From positions 620,001 through 684,000 of the forward strand of contig JAOALC010000001.1 of assembly GCA_025153775.1 (NCBI GenBank): a DNA stretch of 64,000 bases, given 5' to 3'. Position 1 is the first letter of the stretch, and every line of letters starts with the position of its first letter. The position numbers and the translations under genes are program-made. Positions 33,184 through 42,967 of the stretch are shown here, piece after piece. The notes below the pieces were generated by a model that was not told the origin of the DNA, did not search any database, and saw nothing but the letters and a program-made list of their open reading frames with translations. The stretch is from SAR92 clade bacterium H231. Lineage in GTDB: Bacteria > Pseudomonadota > Gammaproteobacteria > Pseudomonadales > Porticoccaceae.

Positions 33184-35907
33184 CTAATTACTTACCGAAA
33201 GCCTAATCCAATTCAGATTCCAAGAAGGCCCCAGCGCATTAATCCGCAGCACCTGCTCCCCAGCTTGCAAATCAACGGTCGCACTCTGTGTTACCCAGTT
33301 CTGCCAGCCGCCGGTATTGGGTACTGATTGGCGGTCTATCTCTGTGCCATTAATCAGTGTTGCAAAGCCGCTGCTGCCTACGTCGCTGGCCACGCGGTAT
33401 TCGATTAGGTAACTGCCGGGGGTCTGTACATCTATGTTGTACTGCAGCCAGTCGCCGGTATCCACATAGCCAATATTTCTGCCGCCGCCGGTGCCGCCGC
33501 CGCTGTCGGTGGAGGCTTCGGTTTGGATGCCGTTCATGGCGGCATAGAGTTCGGCTTCTATGGTGCCGGGCACTGAGAACACTACGTCGGATTGGCCGCC
33601 GCCACTGCCGGAGGTGTCTAGGTTGTCGCCCAAGCTGTCTGTGTCTTGGTAGGTTAAACCAAAGCCGTAGGCAAACAGTGGGTCGTAGGTGCTGTCGTTG
33701 CGGTTGACTGCCAGCTGGTCGGCGCTGTTGGGCCAGGAGAACGATAGCTTGCCGCTAAAGTCATGGTGAGTGGCGCCGGCGGGAGTTTTGAATATTACAT
33801 CGGCTACGCCTGCGCCTTCGGTGCCTGGCAGCCAGGCGGCTACAAAGGCGTTGGAGGCGTTAAGCTCGGCATTGACCCACAGTGGGCGCCCGGTGAGGAA
33901 GATGGACACTACGGGGATATCCTGGTCGCGCAGTGACTGCAGCAGGGCCAAATCGGATTTGTTGCCTGGTTGATATTCCAGGCTGTTTAAATCGCCTACG
34001 CCCTCGGCATAGGGCGACTCACCAAATACCACTATGGCCACATCTGGGGCAGTGCCAGTAAAGCTGCCGTTGGCGCTTAGGCTGGTGGTGCCGCCTGCGG
34101 CATTTACCGCGGACTGTATACCGGCATAGATGGAGGTGGCGCCGGGAAAGTTGCTGTTGCTATTGCCGGTACCTTGCCAGGTAATGGTCCAGCCGCCGCT
34201 CTGCTGGCCGATATTGTTGGCGCCACTGCCGGCTACCAGTACATTGGCGTTGGGGGCTAGGGGTAAAATATTATCGCTGTTTTTAAGCAGCACCAGAGAT
34301 TCGCGAACCGCTTGGCGGGCTATGGTGCGGTGGGCCGCTGCGCCTATTAGTGTGCTGTTGTTGGCGTGGGTGCGCTCTGAGGGTTTTACTTTGTCGGCAA
34401 AGCCGGCGCGCAGTTTAACGCGCAGAATGCGGGTGACCGCATCGTCAATACGGGATAGGGGAATGGTGCCGTTCTCTACCTGGGCTATGGTATTGGCAAT
34501 AAATGACTGCCAGGCAAAGGGCACCATTATCATGTCCACACCGGCCATAATGGCCTGGGCGCACTCTGCGTCACCACAGCCTGGCACCTGGCCATGGCCG
34601 TTCCAGTCGCCTATCACAAAGCCATCAAAACCCATCTGTTGCTTTAATACATCGGTGAGCAGGTATTGGTTGCCATGGAGTTTGGAGCCATTCCAGCTGT
34701 TGTAGGAGGCCATTACGGTCTGGGCGCCAGCGGCTAGGGCGGTGAGGTAGCCCTGGCCATGGATATCCCGCAGCTCCGCTTCGGTGACTACGGTATTGCC
34801 CTGATCCACACCGTTCTGGGTGCCGCCGTCGCCAATAAAGTGTTTGGCGGTGGCTATTACATGGCCGGGGCCAAAGCGGTCGCTGCTATCACCCTGCAGG
34901 CCGGTAACAATTTCTCCGGCATAGGCTTTGACGATTTCTGGGTCTTCTGAATAGCCCTCGTAGGTGCGCCCCCAGCTGTCGTTGCGCACTACGGCCAGGG
35001 TGGGTGCAAACACCCAATCAATACCTGTGGCCGCCACTTCAAGGGCTGTGGCTTCGCCAATTTGGCGCATTAGGCTGGGGTTGTTGGCTGCACCCAGACC
35101 AATGTTGTGGGGGAAAATAGTCGCGCCAATCACGTTATTATGGCCATGCACTGCGTCTGTGCCCCAGATCAGGGGTACGCCTACGCCGCCGTCGCTGGTG
35201 TCTGTGCTGGCTTGGTAGTAGCTATCGGCCAGGTTAACCCAGTCGGCCAGGCTGGAGTTTTTGCCATTGGGCCAGGATCCGCCGCCATTGAGTACGGAGC
35301 CAAGGTTATAGTCACGCACCTGGGCTGCGCTCACCTCGCTAATTTCGGCCTGCACCATCTGGCCCACTTTTTCGGCCAGAGTCATTTCCGCCAAAATAAT
35401 CGCCACTGCTGCATCTACATCTTCGGTGACCACAGAGTTTACCGCGGGCCAGCTAAAGGCGGTGCTATCGGCAATGACCTCTATGGTAACTGTAGCTGTG
35501 GCACTGTCGCCATCGGCATCCACTACTGTGTAGGTGAAACTATCGCTGCCGCTGTAGCCGCTATTGGGGGTATAGGTAGCGGTGCCATTGGCATTGACGG
35601 CTGCAGTGCCATTGGTGGCCGCGCTATCAAGGCTGTAGGTTACTGGGGTGTCTTCTAGGCCGCTGTCATTAGCGCTTATATCTGCGTTTAGCGCTGTGTC
35701 TTGGTCAATGGTAAAACTGTCGTCAACGGCGACGGGGGTATTGTCTGCCGGGGTTGGCGTTGGGGTTGGTGTGGGAGCTGCTGATCCGCCACCGCCACCG
35801 CCACCGCAGGCACTCAAGGAGGTCGCTATAAATACTATGCCAACAGTCCGGCGGATACTGGCTAGGTTAAGTAGTGATTTATGGCTGTTATTTGATGGTG
35901 TTTTCAC
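33184..35907 (-). CDS. Modular GH3 beta-glucosidase lipoprotein with CBM6
   Basis: The 907-aa protein has a lipoprotein signal (SLSAC, Cys34), a seven-Gly stretch and a Pro-Thr linker, a cadherin/VCBS-like Ig domain (about 57-145), then GH3 N-terminal (about 155-490) and C-terminal (about 530-765) domains, and a CBM6-type carbohydrate-binding module (about 775-907, IEAELYAAMNGIQTEAS). The nucleophile is Asp434 in FVIGDWNG and the substrate-binding KHFIGDGG is at 355-362, as in exo-beta-glucan glucohydrolases of the ExoP type. It is probably exposed on the outer membrane and releases glucose from plant or algal beta-glucans. It reads convergently with the preceding genes. Confidence 0.9.
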   Translation of the reverse strand: MKTPSNNSHKSLLNLASIRRTVGIVFIATSLSACGGGGGGGSAAPTPTPTPTPADNTPVAVDDSFTIDQDTALNADISANDSGLEDTPVTYSLDSAATNGTAAVNANGTATYTPNSGYSGSDSFTYTVVDADGDSATATVTIEVIADSTAFSWPAVNSVVTEDVDAAVAIILAEMTLAEKVGQMVQAEISEVSAAQVRDYNLGSVLNGGGSWPNGKNSSLADWVNLADSYYQASTDTSDGGVGVPLIWGTDAVHGHNNVIGATIFPHNIGLGAANNPSLMRQIGEATALEVAATGIDWVFAPTLAVVRNDSWGRTYEGYSEDPEIVKAYAGEIVTGLQGDSSDRFGPGHVIATAKHFIGDGGTQNGVDQGNTVVTEAELRDIHGQGYLTALAAGAQTVMASYNSWNGSKLHGNQYLLTDVLKQQMGFDGFVIGDWNGHGQVPGCGDAECAQAIMAGVDMIMVPFAWQSFIANTIAQVENGTIPLSRIDDAVTRILRVKLRAGFADKVKPSERTHANNSTLIGAAAHRTIARQAVRESLVLLKNSDNILPLAPNANVLVAGSGANNIGQQSGGWTITWQGTGNSNSNFPGATSIYAGIQSAVNAAGGTTSLSANGSFTGTAPDVAIVVFGESPYAEGVGDLNSLEYQPGNKSDLALLQSLRDQDIPVVSIFLTGRPLWVNAELNASNAFVAAWLPGTEGAGVADVIFKTPAGATHHDFSGKLSFSWPNSADQLAVNRNDSTYDPLFAYGFGLTYQDTDSLGDNLDTSGSGGGQSDVVFSVPGTIEAELYAAMNGIQTEASTDSGGGTGGGRNIGYVDTGDWLQYNIDVQTPGSYLIEYRVASDVGSSGFATLINGTEIDRQSVPNTGGWQNWVTQSATVDLQAGEQVLRINALGPSWNLNWIRLSVSN

Positions 35908-36041
35908 GGCTTATGGGACCCCTTAAATGATGCGGGTATCCTTGACTAAGGGTGGAGGTAAATAAATAGGTTTGAGATGGTTGGTACTGAATTGGAGCTG
36001 AATGGGTTGTAGCAGTTTATCCTTGATTAATTTCTGGCAAC

Positions 36042-36073
36042 AAAAAGCCCCACTCAATTGAACGGGGCTTTTT
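36042..36073 (-). terminator. Intrinsic terminator after acnB
   Basis: The stem AAAAAGCCCC / GGGGCTTTTT encloses a 12-nt loop and ends in a T-run on either strand. It lies about 75 bp downstream of the acnB stop on the minus strand and upstream of the GH3 gene, so it mainly insulates the two. Confidence 0.8.
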
Positions 36074-36079
36074 ATGGCC

Positions 36080-36141
36080 TGTCATTTCGACCAGAGAAAA
36101 AGCTGCCTGAGATCCTTCGATGCTTTGCATCTCAGGATAAC
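36080..36141. repeat. REP-like intergenic repeat, copy 1
   Basis: The segment starts TGTCATTTCGACC and ends GATCCTTCGATGCTTTGCAT-CTCAGGATAAC. It belongs to a commonly seen class of intergenic bacterial repeats that fold into a hairpin with GATCCTTCG / CAGGATAAC ends. Related copies lie at 38956-38983 and 58102-58137. Confidence 0.6.
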
Positions 36142-36148
36142 TGGAACT

Positions 36149-38770
36149 TTAAGCTCCAGTTACCTCAACAATCTGCTGCGCGGCAATCAACTTGCCTTCC
36201 TCAGCGGACTTCTGGAATGACTCAATCTGATCGAAGTTCATATAGCGATAAACCTCTGCCGACATTGAATCAATCTTGCTGGCGTATTCCATATACTCGG
36301 CTACGGTTGGCAGTCGACCTAAGATACCACCGACTGTTGCCAGTTCTGCAGATGTCAGATAAACATTGGCGCCATCACCCAAACGGTTGGGGAAGTTACG
36401 AGTAGATGTCGAGAGGACAGTAGCACCGGCTAATACACGTGCCTGGTTACCCATGCACAGTGAGCAGCCAGGCATCTCTGTGCGCGCGCCGACTTTGCCG
36501 TAGATATTGTAGTAGCCTTCTTCCATCAGCGTGTGGGCATCCATACGGGTGGGCGGGCAGATCCAGAATCTGGAATCTACTGAGCCGGCTTGGTCGAGCA
36601 GTTTGCCGGCGGCGCGGAAGTGGCCAATATTGGTCATGCAGGAGCCGATAAAGATTTCGTCGACCTTATCGCCGGCCACTTCGGAAAGCAGCTTGGCATC
36701 ATCTGGGTCGTTGGGGCAGCAGACGATGGGCTCTTTGATATCCGCCAGATCAATTTCGATAACGGCAGCGTATTCTGCGTCGGCATCGGCTTCCATTAGT
36801 GTTGGCTCGGCCAACCACTCTTCCATCTTGCGGACACGACGCTCTAATGTGCGCACGTCGCCATAGCCTTCGGCAATCATCCAGCGCAGCAGCGTAGCGT
36901 TGGATTTCAGGTACTCGGCAACGGAATCTTCGCTTAACTTGATGGTACAACCTGCAGCTGAACGCTCGGCTGAGGCATCGGATAATTCAAAGGCTTGCTC
37001 AACGGTGAGGCTTTCGATGCCTTCGCCTTCAATTTCTAGAATACGACCACTGAAGAAGTTCTTTTTGCCTTTCTTCTCTACGGTTAGTAGACCTTCTTTA
37101 ATACCGTAGTAAGGAATGGCATGTACTAAGTCGCGCAGTGTAATACCGGGCTGCATTTTGCCTTTAAAGCGCACCAGTACTGACTCGGGCATATCCAGTG
37201 GCATAACGCCGGTTGCGGCTGCGAAAGCCACTAGGCCGGAACCGCCGGGGAATGAAATACCCATGGGGAATCTGGTGTGGGAGTCGCCACCGGTACCTAC
37301 GGTATCTGGCAGTAACATACGGTTTAGCCAGCTGTGAATAATGCCGTCGCCGGGGCGTAGGGATACGCCGCCACGATTCATAATAAAGTCGGGCAGGCTG
37401 TGTTGAGTGTCTATATCAACGGGCTTGGGGTAGGCCGCTGTGTGACAGAAAGACTGCATTACCAGGTCGGTTGAGAAACCCAGGCAAGCCAGATCTTTCA
37501 GTTCATCTCTGGTCATGGGGCCGGTGGTGTCTTGTGAACCCACAGTGGTCATCTTTGGCTCGCAGTAGGTGCCGGGACGGATGCCGTCGGTGCCACAGGC
37601 TTTGCCGACCATTTTCTGAGCCAGGGTAAAGCCAGCATCGGAAACTATAGGAGCGGTGGGGTGACGGAAGACCTCTGAAGGGGGCAGACCCATATGCTCG
37701 CGAGCACGCTGAGTGAGGCCACGACCAATAATCAGGTTGATACGACCATCGGCTTGAACTTCATCCAGAATCACTTCTGACTTGTGCTCGAACTCGGAAA
37801 CCAGGTCGCCCGCTTCGTTAAGAATTTTGCCTTCGTAGGGGTAGATGGTAATCACATCGCCATTGGCAATATTGTCTACTGGGGCTTCAAACACTAGGGC
37901 GCCAGCATCTTCCATGGTGTTAAAGAAGATAGGGGCTACTTTACTGCCGAAACAGATGCCGCCGGAGCGCTTGTTGGGTACGCCGGGCATATCTTCACCG
38001 AAGAACCAAAGCACGGAGTTTGTAGCTGACTTACGAGATGAGCCTGTTCCAACCACGTCACCTATAAAGGCTACGGGCAGGCCGCGGGCTTTGAGCTCGT
38101 CGATCTGAGTCATGGGGCCAGTGACGCCGTGCTCTTCTGGGTGCATGCCGTCGCGGGTCATTTTAAACATGGCGCGGGCATGCAGTGGGATATCTGGGCG
38201 CGACCAGGCGTCCTGTGCGGGGGAGAGGTCATCGGTATTGATTTCGCCTGTGGCTTTAAACACGGCAACTTTGATGCTCTGAGGTACGGCATCGTTGCTG
38301 GTAAACCATTCGGCATCGGCCCAGCTTTGCATTACGGCTTTGGCATCTGTATTGCCTGAATCGGCTTTTTCTGCCACATCGTGGAAGGCATCAAACACTA
38401 ATAATGTGCTTTTTAGTTCTTCGGCGGCTTGGCTTGAGAGTTCTGCATCGTCAAGCAGGGCAACCAGGGTCGCTACGTTGTAGCCACCGTGCATATTGCC
38501 GAGCAATGTGACTGCGGCGCTGCGATCGATCAGGGGGGAGGAAGCTTCGCCATTGACAATAGCGCTTAAAAAGCTGGCCTTTACATAGGCGGCTTCGTCT
38601 ACCCCTGGGGGTACGCGGTTGGCAATCAGGTCGAGCAGAAATTCTTCTTCACCAGCTGGTGGGTTTTTCAGTAGCTCGACTAGGCCGGCAGTCCACTCTG
38701 GGTCCAGTGGCTTGGGGGGAATATTCTGTTGGGCGCGTTCTGCGACATGGGCGCGATAGGCTTCTAGCAC
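36149..38770 (-). CDS. acnB: Bifunctional aconitate hydratase 2 / 2-methylisocitrate dehydratase
   Basis: The 873-aa enzyme converts citrate to isocitrate in the TCA cycle. It begins with VLEAYRAHVAERAQQN, close to E. coli AcnB, and has the AcnB-specific N-terminal HEAT-like domain (PPAGEEEFLLDLIANRVPPGVDE). The Fe-S cysteines are in GSCMTNIGHF and GCSLCMGN. The frame continues upstream to 38821, but the GTG at 38770 is chosen since AAAGGAG lies 9 nt before it and homology begins exactly there. It is transcribed away from miaE and ends before an intrinsic terminator. REP-like repeats flank it on both sides. Confidence 0.95.
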   Translation of the reverse strand: MLEAYRAHVAERAQQNIPPKPLDPEWTAGLVELLKNPPAGEEEFLLDLIANRVPPGVDEAAYVKASFLSAIVNGEASSPLIDRSAAVTLLGNMHGGYNVATLVALLDDAELSSQAAEELKSTLLVFDAFHDVAEKADSGNTDAKAVMQSWADAEWFTSNDAVPQSIKVAVFKATGEINTDDLSPAQDAWSRPDIPLHARAMFKMTRDGMHPEEHGVTGPMTQIDELKARGLPVAFIGDVVGTGSSRKSATNSVLWFFGEDMPGVPNKRSGGICFGSKVAPIFFNTMEDAGALVFEAPVDNIANGDVITIYPYEGKILNEAGDLVSEFEHKSEVILDEVQADGRINLIIGRGLTQRAREHMGLPPSEVFRHPTAPIVSDAGFTLAQKMVGKACGTDGIRPGTYCEPKMTTVGSQDTTGPMTRDELKDLACLGFSTDLVMQSFCHTAAYPKPVDIDTQHSLPDFIMNRGGVSLRPGDGIIHSWLNRMLLPDTVGTGGDSHTRFPMGISFPGGSGLVAFAAATGVMPLDMPESVLVRFKGKMQPGITLRDLVHAIPYYGIKEGLLTVEKKGKKNFFSGRILEIEGEGIESLTVEQAFELSDASAERSAAGCTIKLSEDSVAEYLKSNATLLRWMIAEGYGDVRTLERRVRKMEEWLAEPTLMEADADAEYAAVIEIDLADIKEPIVCCPNDPDDAKLLSEVAGDKVDEIFIGSCMTNIGHFRAAGKLLDQAGSVDSRFWICPPTRMDAHTLMEEGYYNIYGKVGARTEMPGCSLCMGNQARVLAGATVLSTSTRNFPNRLGDGANVYLTSAELATVGGILGRLPTVAEYMEYASKIDSMSAEVYRYMNFDQIESFQKSAEEGKLIAAQQIVEVTGA

Positions 38771-38955
38771 TGGGTGCTTCTCCTTTAAAAATTTGTGGGA
38801 TTCGACAGCGCTTTTGAGCACTGGATTCGGGTCGGGATTGTACGTGAATCTGTAGTTTATTTACAGAATATTCAGTTATAGCCATTATTCCCTAGCAGAA
38901 GGTTATAATGGCGGCCTGGGCGGGCGCTGTGATATCGAGCGCGGCTAACTATCTA

Positions 38956-38983
38956 AGAGATTCGTCGCGATGCTCAGGATAAC
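38956..38983. repeat. REP-like intergenic repeat, copy 2
   Basis: A shorter copy related to 36106-36141, reading AGAGATTCGTCGCGATG then CTCAGGATAAC. It lies in the acnB/miaE divergent intergenic region. Confidence 0.5.
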
Positions 38984-39027
38984 AGCAAATCCAGTATTAC
39001 CACTAACAACACAGACAGCTTAGATCT

Positions 39028-39663
39028 ATGACTATTGCTCTAAAACAATCCGCCACCCATAGTGCTCTGCTGGAAATTCAGGCCTTTTTACCCTGTGCCA
39101 CCCCAGATCAATGGTTGGAAAATGCTCTGGATAACCAGGCGCTGATGCTGATTGACCATGCCAACTGTGAGAAGAAGGCCGCCAGCACTGCACTGAATCT
39201 TATCTACCGCTACACAGATAATTTTGAACTGTTAAATAAAATGTCGCGCCTGGCCCGGGAGGAGATGCGTCACTTTGAGCAGGTGATAGCTATTATGAAG
39301 CGCCGTAATATCGCCTATCAACATATCTCGGCCTCTCGCTATGCGGCTGGTATGCGTGAGCTGGCGCGGCCCAATGATCCTGGCAAACTGGTGGATATGC
39401 TGGTGATTGGCGCCTTTATTGAGGCGCGGTCCTGCGAGCGCTTTGCGCGCTTGGCGCCCTATTTAGATGATGAACTGAAGGCCTTTTACACTTCGCTGTT
39501 AAAGTCGGAGGGGCGGCATTACCAAGACTATTTAAAGCTGGCTAAAAAGGCAGCGGGGGATCAGGGTATTGATGATCGCATTGCGTTGTTTGCGGAATGC
39601 GAGCAGCGGTTAATTGAGCAGCCGGATACGGAGTTTAGGTTTCATTCTGGGCCTCTGAGCTAA
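39028..39663 (+). CDS. miaE: tRNA-(ms2io6A)-hydroxylase
   Basis: The 211-aa non-heme diiron monooxygenase hydroxylates the isopentenyl group of ms2i6A37 in tRNA. Diiron ligand motifs are visible as REEMRHFEQV (residues ~86-95), EARSCERF (~131-138) and SEGRHYQDY (~154-162), and the length matches the family. It is divergent from acnB with 257 bp between them. No partner genes for this pathway (miaA, miaB) are in the window. Confidence 0.92.
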   Translation: MTIALKQSATHSALLEIQAFLPCATPDQWLENALDNQALMLIDHANCEKKAASTALNLIYRYTDNFELLNKMSRLAREEMRHFEQVIAIMKRRNIAYQHISASRYAAGMRELARPNDPGKLVDMLVIGAFIEARSCERFARLAPYLDDELKAFYTSLLKSEGRHYQDYLKLAKKAAGDQGIDDRIALFAECEQRLIEQPDTEFRFHSGPLS

Positions 39664-39770
39664 CTGGCTGGCTGGATGGCGTTTTTTGCCTACCTGATAG
39701 GGGTACCGGCTTTCTGGGTTTATGGGTATATCATGATCTTGCTTTAGTCGGCTAACGTATGTTTGTGTCT

Positions 39771-39806
39771 GGTTTCTAAAATGGTTTCTAAAATGGTTTC
39801 TAAAAT
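39771..39806 (+). repeat. Three exact 12-bp tandem repeats at a gene start
   Basis: Three perfect copies of GGTTTCTAAAAT follow one another across the start region of the DUF885 gene. Because the unit is a multiple of three it adds Met-Val-Ser-Lys steps without shifting frame and provides alternative ATG codons at 39781 and 39793, before the ATG at 39808. Confidence 0.85.
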
Positions 39807-39807
39807 A

Positions 39808-41613
39808 ATGCTTTCTTTAAATACTCTTGTAAAACGCGGTTTATCCCTTGCTGCTCTCGCTCTATTGGCGTTTGTGGCTGCCTGCACTCCCAATGAACCT
39901 AAGCCAGCTGGCGAGATCTTCGACGAACTCTTTATGGAGAGCCTGAGAGAAAGCCCGGAATATATGGCCTATCTGGGCATGCGCGAACGCTATGATGAAT
40001 GGAATGACTATTCTCAGGCCTCATTTGATCGCAGCGTTGCCATGAGCAAAGACCAACTGGCTCGCCTGCGAGCGATAGATGCCGAGGGCCTGGATAAATC
40101 AGAGGCTCTGAGTTTGACTCTGTACAGCCAGCGCCTGGAAAATGGTCTGGCCGACACTCAGTGGCGCTATCATGGCTACCCGGTGAATCAGATGTTTGGT
40201 GTGCACTCCAGCATTCCCAGCTTTTTGATAAACCAGCATTTAATTGCCAATAAGGCCGAGGCTGAGGCCTATATTGCCCGGGTGCGCGCTGTGCCCGAGG
40301 TGCTGAGCCATGTGATTGAGGATTTAAATATCCGCGCTGATCAAGGCATTATCGCCCCCAAGTTTGTATTCCCTCACAGCATTCGCGATAGCCAGAATAT
40401 TATTGCTGGTATTGGTGATGATGCTGGGGCTGAGCAAAATCCGCTGGTGGAAGACTTTAAAGCCAAGTTAGATAAGCTTGAGCTGGATGACAGCCTGAGA
40501 GCAGATCTGCTGGCCCAGCTTAATCAGGCCCTGGCAGAGCAGTTTGCGCCGGCTTACCGGGAGCTAATTGTCACCCTGCAAGCCCTGGGCGAGCGCTCTG
40601 AAGGCAACTTTGGGGTCTGGAGCCTGCCCAATGGCGCTGCTTATTATGCCAATGCCCTGAAGCGTATAACCACCACGGATATGACGCCAGATCAAATTCA
40701 TCAGCTGGGTCTGGATGAGGTTGCCCGCATTCAGGACGAGATGCGCGGCATTATGCTGCAGGTGGGCTTTGAAGGTGATCTGCAGGCTTTCTTTGAGTTT
40801 ATGCGCAGCGACCCGCAGTTTTATCTACCTGATACAGATGAAGGGCGTCAGGCCTATTTGGATGAGGCGGCTCGAGTGATTGACGAGATGGAAGGGCGCC
40901 TAGATGAGCTGTTTTACTCCAAACCCAAAGCTAGGGTAATGATTAAGGCCGTTGAGGCTTTTCGTGAGAAGTCTGCGGGCCGGGCCTTTTACCAGCGCCC
41001 TGCGGAAGATGGTTCGCGGCCTGGCACTTACTATGCCAATCTCTACCGTATGCAAGATATGCCCACCTATGATCTAGAGGCGCTGGCTTACCATGAGGGT
41101 ATTCCCGGGCACCATATGCAGGGTACGATTTCTCAGGAGCAACAGGGCCTGCCCATGTTCCGCCGCCATGGTGGCTACACCGCCTATTCAGAGGGCTGGG
41201 GGCTGTACTCGGAATATATTCCCAAAGAGATGGGGCTCTACAGCAACCCCTATTCAGACTTTGGCCGCCTGAGCATGGAAATTTGGCGAGCCTGCCGTCT
41301 GGTAGTGGATACTGGCCTGCACCACAAGCGCTGGACCAGGGAGGAGGCTATTGATTACCTCACCGCTAATACCTCTAGCTCTGTGGTAGCCAATACCAAG
41401 GCAATTGAGCGCTATATGATTATGCCCGGCCAGGCTACGGCCTATAAGGTGGGTATGCTCAAGATACTGGAGCTGCGCGAAAAAGCCCGCACTGCACTGG
41501 GCGATCAGTTTGATATCCGCGGCTATCACGAGCTGGTACTCAGCAGTGGTGCTGTGCCGCTGAATGTGCTGGAAACTCTGGTTGATGACTGGGTGGTTGA
41601 GACTCAGGGCTAG
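39808..41613 (+). CDS. DUF885 family lipoprotein (putative metallopeptidase)
   Basis: From ATG 39808 the product is 601 aa. A lipoprotein signal runs from LVKRGLSLAALALLAFVAAC, with lipidation at the Cys of VAAC, so it is probably anchored in the envelope. The body is DUF885, a gluzincin-like family; the putative zinc site is the HEGIPGHHMQ motif, with a later GWGLYSEY segment that usually supplies the Glu ligand. Family members are thought to be envelope or secreted peptidases but function is not settled. The start is ambiguous because three 12-bp repeats upstream give in-frame ATGs at 39781 and 39793, and no clear ribosome-binding site is seen. It is convergent with gltA. Confidence 0.85.
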   Translation: MLSLNTLVKRGLSLAALALLAFVAACTPNEPKPAGEIFDELFMESLRESPEYMAYLGMRERYDEWNDYSQASFDRSVAMSKDQLARLRAIDAEGLDKSEALSLTLYSQRLENGLADTQWRYHGYPVNQMFGVHSSIPSFLINQHLIANKAEAEAYIARVRAVPEVLSHVIEDLNIRADQGIIAPKFVFPHSIRDSQNIIAGIGDDAGAEQNPLVEDFKAKLDKLELDDSLRADLLAQLNQALAEQFAPAYRELIVTLQALGERSEGNFGVWSLPNGAAYYANALKRITTTDMTPDQIHQLGLDEVARIQDEMRGIMLQVGFEGDLQAFFEFMRSDPQFYLPDTDEGRQAYLDEAARVIDEMEGRLDELFYSKPKARVMIKAVEAFREKSAGRAFYQRPAEDGSRPGTYYANLYRMQDMPTYDLEALAYHEGIPGHHMQGTISQEQQGLPMFRRHGGYTAYSEGWGLYSEYIPKEMGLYSNPYSDFGRLSMEIWRACRLVVDTGLHHKRWTREEAIDYLTANTSSSVVANTKAIERYMIMPGQATAYKVGMLKILELREKARTALGDQFDIRGYHELVLSSGAVPLNVLETLVDDWVVETQG

Positions 41614-41635
41614 ATACCCAAAAGCTATAGGCAAT

Positions 41636-41663
41636 AAAAAAGGCAGCTAAGGCTGCCTTTTTT
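41636..41663. terminator. Bidirectional terminator between DUF885 gene and gltA
   Basis: The stem AAAAAAGGCAGC / GCTGCCTTTTTT with a TAAG loop has a T-run on both strands and sits between two convergent genes, so it serves both. Confidence 0.9.
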
Positions 41664-41680
41664 GTGCGCTGGACTAACGC

Positions 41681-42967
41681 TTATCTATCTTCAACCGGCG
41701 TGTAGTCGCGAATATCTGCGCCTGTGTAGAGCTGACGTGGACGACCTATGCGGTAAGGGTGTGTAATCATTTCGTTCCAGTGGCTTATCCAGCCTACGGT
41801 GCGGCCTGTGGCGAAGATAACAGTAAACATCTCTACAGGAATACCCAGAGCTTTCAGAATAATACCTGAGTAGAAGTCTACGTTGGGGTAGAGCTTCTTG
41901 GAGACAAAGTACTCGTCTTCCAGGGCAATTTTTTCCAGCTTCTTGGCCAGACGGAACAGTGGGTCATTTTCCAGGCCCAGCACTTCAAGCACTTCGTCGC
42001 AGCTTTCGCGCATCACAGTGGCGCGTGGATCATAGTTCTTGTAGACACGGTGACCAAAGCCCATCAGGCGGAAGGGGTCGCTCTTGTCTTTGGCTTTGGC
42101 AATAAACTCTTCGATATTGTCTTCATGGCCAATCTCTTCAAGCATATCCAGTACGGCTTCGTTAGCACCGCCATGGGCAGGTCCCCAGAGTGCAGCAATA
42201 CCAGCGGCAATACAGGAGAATGGGTTAGCGCCAGTTGAGCCAGCTAAACGCACTGTGGATGTAGAGGCGTTTTGCTCATGGTCTGCGTGCAGCAGGAAGA
42301 TGCGGTCCATAGCGCGGGCTATGGCTGGCTCTACCTTGTAGGGTTCGCAGGGGGTGCCAAACATCATATGCAGAAAGTTCTCTGAATAAGACAGGCTGTT
42401 ATCTGGGTAGATAAAGGGCTGACCGCTAAAGTGTTTGTGACACATGGCCGCAATGGTCGGAATTTTGGCAATCAGGCGGTGAGCAGAGATTTTGCGGTGC
42501 TCTTCGTTAGTGATATCCAGTGAGTCATGGTAGAAAGATGACATGGCACCCACCACACCACAGAGCATTGCCATTGGGTGAGCGTCGTAGCGAAAGCCAC
42601 TGATAAACTGCTCAACAGAACGGTTGACCATGGTGTGATATTTAATGGTGGTTTCAAACTCTGCCTTCTGTTCTGCATTGGGTAGTGCACCCTCGAGCAG
42701 CAGGTAGCAGGTTTCTAGATAGTCTGATTTTGCAGCTAACTCTTCAATGGGATAGCCCCTGTGCAACAGTACGCCTTTGTCTCCGTCGATATAAGTAATA
42801 TCGGATTGACAGGCCGCTGTGGCGGAAAACCCTGGGTCGTAGGTGAACACACCATGGCTGCCAAGGGTACCTATATCGATTACATCTTGCCCTCTGGTGC
42901 CTTTAAGAATTGGCAATTCGATGGGTGCTGCGCCGTCGATACTTAGGGTTGCTTTGCGATCAGTCAT
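41681..42967 (-). CDS. gltA: Citrate synthase (type II)
   Basis: The 428-aa enzyme condenses acetyl-CoA and oxaloacetate to citrate. Catalytic residues are visible in [25 protein letters not shown] and the Asp of NVDFYSGI. The N-terminal domain ([19 protein letters not shown]) marks the long Gram-negative hexameric type, which is normally allosterically inhibited by NADH. It is divergent from sdhCDAB across about 420 bp, the same layout as in Pseudomonas. Confidence 0.96.
   Translation of the reverse strand: MTDRKATLSIDGAAPIELPILKGTRGQDVIDIGTLGSHGVFTYDPGFSATAACQSDITYIDGDKGVLLHRGYPIEELAAKSDYLETCYLLLEGALPNAEQKAEFETTIKYHTMVNRSVEQFISGFRYDAHPMAMLCGVVGAMSSFYHDSLDITNEEHRKISAHRLIAKIPTIAAMCHKHFSGQPFIYPDNSLSYSENFLHMMFGTPCEPYKVEPAIARAMDRIFLLHADHEQNASTSTVRLAGSTGANPFSCIAAGIAALWGPAHGGANEAVLDMLEEIGHEDNIEEFIAKAKDKSDPFRLMGFGHRVYKNYDPRATVMRESCDEVLEVLGLENDPLFRLAKKLEKIALEDEYFVSKKLYPNVDFYSGIILKALGIPVEMFTVIFATGRTVGWISHWNEMITHPYRIGRPRQLYTGADIRDYTPVEDR

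Noticed and set aside
34130-35658. Two plus-strand frames of about 185-190 codons
   Set aside because: Both are antisense to the GH3 gene, whose domains and motifs are complete.
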